Below, in pieces: positions 38,374-64,000 of a stretch of DNA of 64,000 bases; within the stretch, counting starts at the first letter, position 1; each line of letters starts with the position of its first letter. The translations under genes and the position numbers were made by a program. Source of the DNA: Triplophysa rosa (lineage: Eukaryota > Chordata > Actinopteri > Cypriniformes > Nemacheilidae); contig NC_079913.1 of the NCBI RefSeq assembly GCF_024868665.1, positions 10,518,895-10,582,894 of the forward strand. Direction: 5' to 3'. The notes beneath the pieces are model-generated. The model searched no databases. It saw only the letters and a list, made by a program, of their open reading frames with translations, and was not told the origin of the DNA.

Positions 38374-38429
38374 AATTACTTTTTTGTGAACCTTAACAGA
38401 TCTAGTGTATTAAAAATGCAAGAATCGAA

Positions 38430-39989
38430 GCATTGTACACGCACATATATTTATTTATACAAATATAATATGTATAACAATTGCATATCACTCGGTAGTT
38501 TTTTTTTTCTCGCTGTATAATAAGATCAGCTTTTCCAGCCTCAAAAATGCAAGTCTTTAATAAGAAAGTCTGTAAGTAAACATATAAAAGGGGAAGAGAT
38601 CAATTGTAATGAACAGAGTAAAAGTCAAGGAACAAATCAACTTCACAGCTTTGCATGGTTTTGTCTTATAGGATGACACGTTTACATGTTACCCACACTT
38701 CAAGTTTACTCAAAAACCAACCAACAGAGTTAGTTAAATATCTACCAAAGTCCTACGCAGTAAAACCATCAAATGAAATAACAACACAGATACAATATTA
38801 CCTTTGTTTACTGATTAACTAGTTGCCCATGTACAATTTTGCTTCTATCAGTATTCAACTAACAGTAAAACAGCATTGCAATGAATGGATATTTTCCGGC
38901 GTTTGAGGTCATAAAAATGCTTTTTTTTTTATTAAACAATGCAATGGATTAATGATTTCTTCCTAAATTGATTGTCAAAACAGGACAATGCTTTCAGTGA
39001 ATACGTAAAATGTATACATTCAGTATATAAATAACAGCATGATCTTTTAAACCTCTGACATCAACTAGAAAATATAACTTTAAAAGAATAAAATGATTTG
39101 TAGAGTTCACATACTGTATCTGTGTTTAACATTCGACTTGTCCTCACATATACTTATCTTTCTATAATAGCAATATTTATAATAATATTTCTGATTTGGA
39201 TTTTAATTTCAGTAGTGACTGCATCAAAACCGTACCCGCCATACAAGATGCTCAATGTAGAAATGAATCCCTATCGGTGCCACTCCGTTCTCCGTTCATT
39301 CTGTGCAAATGATGTTTGTGGCTTGTGTCACATGGTGCATAAGATACAGTTTAATTCATTTTTATGTTCCTAAGATTCACCCCCTCCCATTTAAGTGAAC
39401 TTTCTATTCATAATTTATACAATAAAATGTGACAAAACAAGTGTTATTGCTAAATCTACTTTCTTTACAAAATAATCCTTGCTACAGTGCGGTATAAAAT
39501 ACCTCGATGTTCTCCAATTAATGACATCCGACGTAAAAAGCGCTTTCTATTCACAGAAACACAAGCATCAAAAGAACCCGTCAAGAGGATACTGCACAAA
39601 GCTGTGGCAACGGAAAGGAAACGATAATAAAAACGCTTCGGAAATACATGTCAAGTAAACACGTTATCACAAAACTACAAGAAGGACATTTGAAGAGGGT
39701 CACAACTTGCGACTGGATCCAGACAACTGAAATATGAACATTAACTGTAAAACCGTGTACCCGGAGCCTTTCTCTGTGCTGTCACATACGTTTTTCCAAG
39801 CACCAATTTGGGACACAGATCATGGAGTTTTAACCTTTTGAGTTGTAGGTAGTACATTGAAGGAGGATAGTCTTTACTGGAGAACAGTAAGGGTCCTCCT
39901 CCGTGATCTCTTCTTGGATCTCCTTACATCATGCTTGGGAGACCGAGCCTGTCTCACCTAGTGTCCTCTTTTTCTTCTTTTGAAAGAGC
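38430..39989 (-). other. lin7a: Putative 3' UTR exon of lin7a
   Basis: On the - strand a good acceptor (TTTTTCAACAG) precedes GCTCTTTCAAAAGAAGAAAA from 39989 downwards. The following 1.5 kb is unique and lacks long reading frames and repeat ends, as expected of a 3' UTR. Minus-strand AATAAA signals occur at 38928-38933 and 38450-38455. The partner donor is the GTGAGG immediately after the lin7a stop codon at 45158. Junction and end are inferred, not proven. Confidence 0.4.
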
Positions 39990-42900
39990 CTGTTGAAAAA
40001 CATAATGACAAAAGCTGAGAGACAAGGTTAGGGTATTTCTTCACATTTTCTTTATCTTAGGGGGAATTTTGCTTCATTACACGGTTACAGTGAAGAATAT
40101 GTAAAGCCACAAAAAATGACATAAGTAGAGGCTGGAATTGACCTGTCCCTCCCATGTGAGGGAATTTTTGTGCTCTTCTTTTTTAAAAATTCATTTCTGG
40201 TCTCAGGCAAAGCTACCGTCAAACGTTTTGATCGCCTCCTGGTGGCTGGCTGCAGTATAGGTCATAAGCCCACCCTCCCACCCACTGGTAAACAAGTGGT
40301 GGAACATGAGCAAAAATCGAATTACACTTTAAATATATTTTCCTAAAGATGCTTTCTGTCAATGTAGTTCATTCTTATCATAGATGTAAGTTCAAGTGTT
40401 TGCTTCAAGCTTGGTTTTAGTATTAGATGGTTTCGGCGGCAACAACAGAAACAAACGTTATTTGGCACAGAACGAACTTCCGGTAGACCACCGCGAAAAA
40501 ACTGTTTAGTAGTTTTCATTTAATACAATACAATTAATTTAAAATAATAATCTAAAATATTTATATAAATTCATACTTATATAAATTAAAAATAAAATAA
40601 ATTGTTATATTATAACCAAACACAGACTGGAGGTTAACTTCGGGTCAGGCATGTAAGTCCGATAAAAATGTAAATAATATTTTAATTAAAATATGTTTTA
40701 ATGCATATTTTTATGTTATTTTACAAACAACTTGTGAATTTGCAGTCTTTATTTGTTATTTGACCTTTATTACTGTATTTAAAAAATACAAGAAATTCCA
40801 TAATGACAATGAACTGTTTTTAGGGCGGTTAATTATTATGCTTTTTACGATGTATCGTAATGCTGGCGTGAACGATTCTGCATCGATGCATAAAACAATA
40901 ATCTATTATTAAAAATCAAAATAGAATATGTGTGAACGGTTACTGTTTTTATTGTAATAAGAGTATTATTATTATTATGTCTTATTATCTTGAAATCAAT
41001 TGAAATTCATTATCTGTAAATGTTGCTTTTGACATAAACCATATAACTACATCTTTCCACCTGTAATTTCAGTGCTTGCACGGTTGTGTCTCTCACCTCC
41101 GAGTAGGACGAGAAAGAGCTACAACAGTTTAAGGGAGACAGACTTGCTTGTGCGTTCATATTCAAAATTGAGGAGGCAGATCATCATGATATCGATTCGT
41201 TGACATAATAATCATGATCGCATTGAATCGTGAGACCCAATGACGATTACCATCCCTAGTTTTTTTTTACAGTGTAATAGCCGTCCTTAAAGTAGGTAAC
41301 AGCTTTCTATTAAAATCATCTCAACTGAGTCACTTTCAAAGCAAAACAAAGGCCGACTGTATCTTTTTGAGAAGTCCTATTTTACTGAAAGATTGTAGAC
41401 CAAGTTGTAGTTGTCTGTTATGCATCTGCGTTGTGTCATATTGTTGTCTGTTTCTTTTTTAACATTTTAATTGATATTGTACAGCACACTGATCAGTAAA
41501 ATATAGCAAAATAGACCTGACTTGTGTGTTTGCGATTGAGTCTGTGGGAATATGGCTAAAATGTAGAAGCGGAGAGTGCTATTTATGTTGTATGCCGAGA
41601 CTCTGGCTATGAAGAGCGTTCTAAGTCAATTACTTGTGAGGTTTCTTTTTCATTGAAACAAGGCAGCTTTCTATGTAAACAGCAAAGCAACTGACTACTT
41701 TTAGGTTCTGAATAAGGCATAATGCATTCAACATATTTGACAACTTGTTGTAAGGTTGACAACACTGAATGTTAAAACGTTAACCATTCCATCATTATTT
41801 CTTGGCAGGTTTAGAAATGATAATCTATTTTTGTTGGCTTGTATTATTTTTCTATGTCTTTTGACCTGCAAGCTTGAAAAAATACTGTTTTCTGCCAAAT
41901 CTTGTCTTGGACTGTGGTCTGTGTGCAAGTCTATGTGTGTAGTTTGATTCTGGCAGAGCGCTGCTGGTCACCGTGGCTTCACTTTAATTCGGTACACTGA
42001 TCTTGATAGGGGATGATCCAGGATCAACTCTCTCCCAGTGAATTTTCTTACCCGGACAGACTCAAGCCAGCAGCTCACAAGCACAAATGATTTCAGTCAC
42101 GGATTTAGCCTGAGGTGATACGGAACTAAGGACTCCTAGTGCCCATCGGGTGATAAGCATACAGGTATTCGTGGTGTTTTTTTTCCTTTAGAGTGGGTAC
42201 AGCTTATAGCTTCATTTTAGGCTTGGCCGGTTTCTATGGAGTGGTTATAGTAGTGCCAAGTATCTTGCTGCTCAAAGCTAACTGCAGTGAGGCAATGAGG
42301 CGGGAGATAGGCTGAGTATCATTAATACAAAGAGATGAGCTTTGCTCTGTCTGGGAAGCATTGTGACTAATAGAATTCTCTCCAATTCTATTTGCAAAGA
42401 GGAAGGACGACTTGAGGAAATGAGAGTGGTGTTATTTCTGAGAAAGGTTAATGGACTCGGAAAGGATTGAATGCACTCTCTTTTAAATATAAAAATGAGG
42501 GCACTGTAATAGAAGCTGATTTATGTAATGTACACTGTCAAAATGATGTGTCGACTTTACTTAAAATATATGTACACCATTTTTGCACCATGCAAGGTTT
42601 ATTCAACTTAAGGAGATTTTAAGTCAAAATAACAAGAAAATCTTTGTTGCGTTGACACAAATATATAAGTTTGCTTGACCTTCTTGACTTAAAAAATTAT
42701 GCAGCACGAGTTCAATCAACTTACAGTGCTCATGGAGGCTGTACTTAAATATGTAATTCATTTACCTTAATGTTCGTATGGCATAGTGAAGTGTATTAAC
42801 AAATAGTATTGAAATAACTGATGACTGATTTGATGTCAGTCATTGAATGATTCTCCACAGAAGCATTATACTGCATTTGTGTGTCTTCCTTAGTGTGGTA

Positions 42901-45157
42901 AGAAATAGGATGGGTTGAACAGGGTCTATGCTTACCAAAGCAAACACGAATCACCTGAATGGTAACTTCACAGAAAACGATTATTCACAGCCAAACAACA
43001 TCAATAATACTAAATACATCTTAAATTGTGTTATACATCTTATTAACATCTATATAAATTCCCCATAGGTGCTTATTATTAAAAAAAAGCATGAATAATC
43101 TTTTCAGGCGCAAAGGCTTATGTGTATTCCTCACAGCATTTGTACTGATAATATTAAGTTCATTGGACTGGAAATGTATGTTAGGTTTACTTAATTTGAA
43201 CTGTAGTTTGCACAAAAAAAATCCATTCACTTTATGCATACTTTTGAGCTATTTATATTTTTGTGTTGCATGAACAAAGGATTTTAAGTTAAGCTAAAAT
43301 TAAATATAAAAAAATAATTTAATATTTTATTAATTTAAAAATTAATTAAAAATAAAGTTAAGCTGTTGTTTTTGTTGTTATTTAAGTAGAAGCTACTTAA
43401 CATAATACAATATGGTTGTTGAGACAACTACTAATCACTTTTTAGAGTGTATATGAGCTTTTATATGAGTTTTATGTAAGTTTACTTACACATAATTTAG
43501 AGGATGATATAATAATACCATGTGAAAAAACTTGTCTATGGCTATTCTAGTCTGGTCTAGCCTAGTATAGTCTATTCTATGTGTGTTCTATTCCATTCCA
43601 TTCCAGTCCAGTCTATGTGACAAAAGCTCAGCTCTTGCCTGTTGCCTATATATAATGCATTATAAATGAGTTTGAAAGGAATAGTTTCCCCACAAATATT
43701 TTTCTGTCATTATTTACACAATTTAGGGATTGACATAATACCATGTGAAAAAAGTTCTACACTTGCCTGTGTAAATCATGCATTATAAGTGAGTTTGTAA
43801 GGAATAGTTTTCCCAACAAATATTTTGTTGTCATTACACTATATGATGTTTTTTAAAGTCAACTTATCCTTACACTGACAGTTTATATTGACTTTGCCTG
43901 TCCTGAAATACGAAACACTGTATAAATAATCTATATGAAAAACATAATATAGCATAATGAAGCATCTGAAGGGTTTTATGGTGTTTCTTGTTTACAGTCT
44001 TGAGACAGGCACCATTCGTCCTGATAAATAGTTTAGATTACAGCTTTAGATCGACTGCTTTAGATAAATATTTTCAATATCACCTTGATTTATCCTTTTG
44101 TATAATCAGAAACCAGAAGCAGCCTTACGCGATAAGAACAGTAGGCAGGCGACAGCATGACCATCACTGAGAACAACAGCTGATTCTTATTCTGAGAGGT
44201 AAAGTAAAATCATTTGAATTGATGGAACAAAGTTTGTTTTATAAAGAAAATTGCAGGAATTTTACAGGCTACCATCTGAAAAAGTATTTTAAACTAATTC
44301 CTTAAATATGACCGCAAATAAAGCAAACATACCTTACTTTTGTCTTACTTTTTATTTTGATCTCAGAAACATAATCTCACTGTAAATTTCATATTTGCAT
44401 GAAACTAATCCTTTAAATCACAACAGATTTAAACATTGAGTTGGCCGCGTAAACACCACTGCTCGAAAAGTCTAAGTATGCATAATACCCACTAGGTCTT
44501 ACCGTGCTCTTTTTTAATATGGTAACTGGCTCATCCTAACACATGCACACAAATGAGTTTTGAACAGATTCAGATACAGTCACTTCAGTCAGTATTTGGA
44601 AAACAGCAGCCTGGATTTTCTGAAAAACCTCTCATGTTGTGTTCGCTCAAAGAAAGTCATGCATTTTTGAGAAACATTCGTGTAAGTAAATAATGACAGA
44701 ATGTTTCAGAAGAACTTTCCTAAAGGTATAAAAATACCTTTATAATGCATTTTTAATGCATGGTTTCAGTTACAGGTTACAAGAAAGTAAGATTTACAGG
44801 TTTACAATAAGAAGACCTTCAACACTGTAATATAAAGAATAATGATTTCTCATCTAAGCAGTTCTTTCGTAAAGAATAATCGTGATCTCTAAAACGTGAC
44901 TTTAAAGTGCACCGCCTGATTCGTGAATCCTTCTTATTCAGCTTGAATGCCCGTGTGATGTCATAAGCATCCCGCGCCAACCCCTTCGGTTTATTCATTA
45001 TGACATGACAACTAAGCATCGGACACAACAGCAGTCTGTTCCACTGGTGACAGGCAGCAAGCGGTACTGGATCATGCCTGTCCTGTCATTTCCCACAGGA
45101 CCACGGGTCCATGTGCCGCCCCCTTGAGGTTACCCTTAAAGCAATGAAAAGCCTCAC
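39990..45157. other. Downstream of lin7a stop: putative 3' UTR intron
   Basis: No coding exon is seen. It contains an old hAT-like remnant (about 40850-41265, ending TTACCATCCCTAG), a small MITE at 42533-42730 with CACTGT ends, and a diverged local duplication at 43510-43840. If the 3' UTR exon is real, this is the last lin7a intron. Confidence 0.35.
43510..43840. repeat. Diverged local direct duplication
   Basis: The segment containing AATACCATGTGAAAAAA, CTTGCCTGT, GCATTATAA and GGAATAGTTT occurs twice in the same order (43516-43700 and 43739-43820). The first copy also has a CCATT/CTATT-rich insert (43540-43610). Confidence 0.6.
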
Positions 45158-63163
<18,006 letters not shown>

Positions 63164-63504
63164 CTGAGAGAGAAAGAAAGCACAGATGTGAAGTAGAAGA
63201 GAGAAGCAGTGATTCAAAGACAGAGAGAGAGAGAGAGTAGGGTAGGGTTCGCTCAGCGGTTACATTAGCAGTAAAGGGCAGGGAAAGGTGTTGGAGCTGC
63301 AGCGAATCGATTGGGAGGATAATGGAAATAGACTTGCTGAAGGCCAGAGAGACCAGCGAAAGCAATGAAAGCTCTCTACGTGGAGCAAAAAAAAACATTC
63401 CACAGCCAGAACCCCTACATTCACCTCGCCATATAGCTCAGAGACCTTGGCTGGGGTCAGTCATGGCCTGTTATAAACAAAACTGCTATAAAACAGAAGA
63501 TGGC

Positions 63505-63930
63505 TTACATTTACATTACATTTAGTCATTTAGCAGACGCTTTTATCCAAAGCGACTTACAAATGAGGTAAACAATGGAAGCAATTGGAACAACATAAGG
63601 ACAACAAAAAGCATAAGCGCAGTAAAACTGGTCTCATATAGCCTACCACATTATACAAAGGTAAGTTTTTTTTTTTTCAGGGATAGAAAGTGTAGAAAAG
63701 AGATAGAAGTCAGAACTAATCGGTCAGGTGCTGACAGAAGAGATGTGTTTTCAGCCGATTCTTAAAAATGGCTACAGAATCTGCTGATCTTGTAGCAGCG
63801 GGCAGATCATTCCACAAATGTGGAACAGATCCAGAGATGGTACGTGGATGAAGATGATGGTAGATTTATGAGTCTGCCAGAGATTTCATAATCTTTAATC
63901 CAGATTTAAATTAAGACAGTGTAAAAAATA
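63505..63930. repeat. Dispersed fish repeat near the window end
   Basis: It begins ACATTTACATTACATTTAGT then AGCAGACGCTTTTATCCAAA GCGACTTACAAATGAGG, the reverse of the V-SINE/LINE-type tail. It continues with a stretch (to about 63840) I recognise as a high-copy cyprinid repeat (GATGTGTTTTCAGCCGATTC). The right boundary is not resolved. Confidence 0.5.
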
Positions 63931-64000
63931 GACCAGATTTACTGTGTTTCATCGGCAGTGCTTTAAAGTGTTGGCATGATAAAACATTTGGCGAGAAGAT

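Overview
The window is nuclear DNA of a teleost, almost certainly a cyprinid or close cypriniform relative. It carries the vertebrate myogenic regulatory factor pair myf6 (Mrf4) and myf5 in tandem on the + strand, followed tail-to-tail by lin7a on the - strand. This is the conserved vertebrate order MYF6-MYF5-LIN7A. Fish-type intron sizes and a dense load of repeats that look typical of cyprinids support the assignment.

Layout. Positions 1-24000 hold no host coding exon that I recognise. They contain dispersed repeats, a decayed L2-like LINE tail (600-1322), several palindromic MITEs, a tRNA-derived SINE (16929-17070), a 110-bp CA microsatellite and a short, young, non-autonomous Ty3-type LTR retrotransposon (19211-21417) inserted inside an older repeat. 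myf6 occupies 24108-25148 (three exons, 237 aa) and myf5 occupies 31851-34210 (three exons, 237 aa). Between them lie 6.7 kb of mostly unique AT-rich sequence, where shared muscle enhancers would be expected. myf5 ends at a clear AATAAA (34548). A strong CTCF-like core lies 1.5 kb further on (36046).

Four coding exons of lin7a (- strand) run from 63163 down to 45158 and encode most of the L27 domain, the linker, the PDZ domain and the glutamine-rich tail. The first coding exon is beyond the right edge. The stop codon is directly followed by a consensus splice donor, and a matching acceptor at 39989 suggests a separate 3' UTR exon. The 12-kb lin7a intron between 50914 and 63044 is full of transposons. 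It holds a complete hAT-type MITE with an 8-bp target duplication, an I-like LINE relic broken by another retroelement tail, a long compound microsatellite, and a Tc1-like transposon with a hAT MITE inside it.

How the genes work together. Myf6 and Myf5 are bHLH transcription factors of skeletal muscle determination and differentiation and share cis-regulation in vertebrates. Lin7a is an unrelated polarity and synaptic scaffold protein that happens to be the syntenic neighbour. The most notable non-host feature is the LTR element. Its primer-binding site is an exact 11-base complement of the predicted 5' end of its own transcript, the hallmark of Tf1/sushi-type self-priming, yet it has no room for pol. 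All alignments were made by eye; family names rest on recognisable motifs and terminal structures, not on searches.
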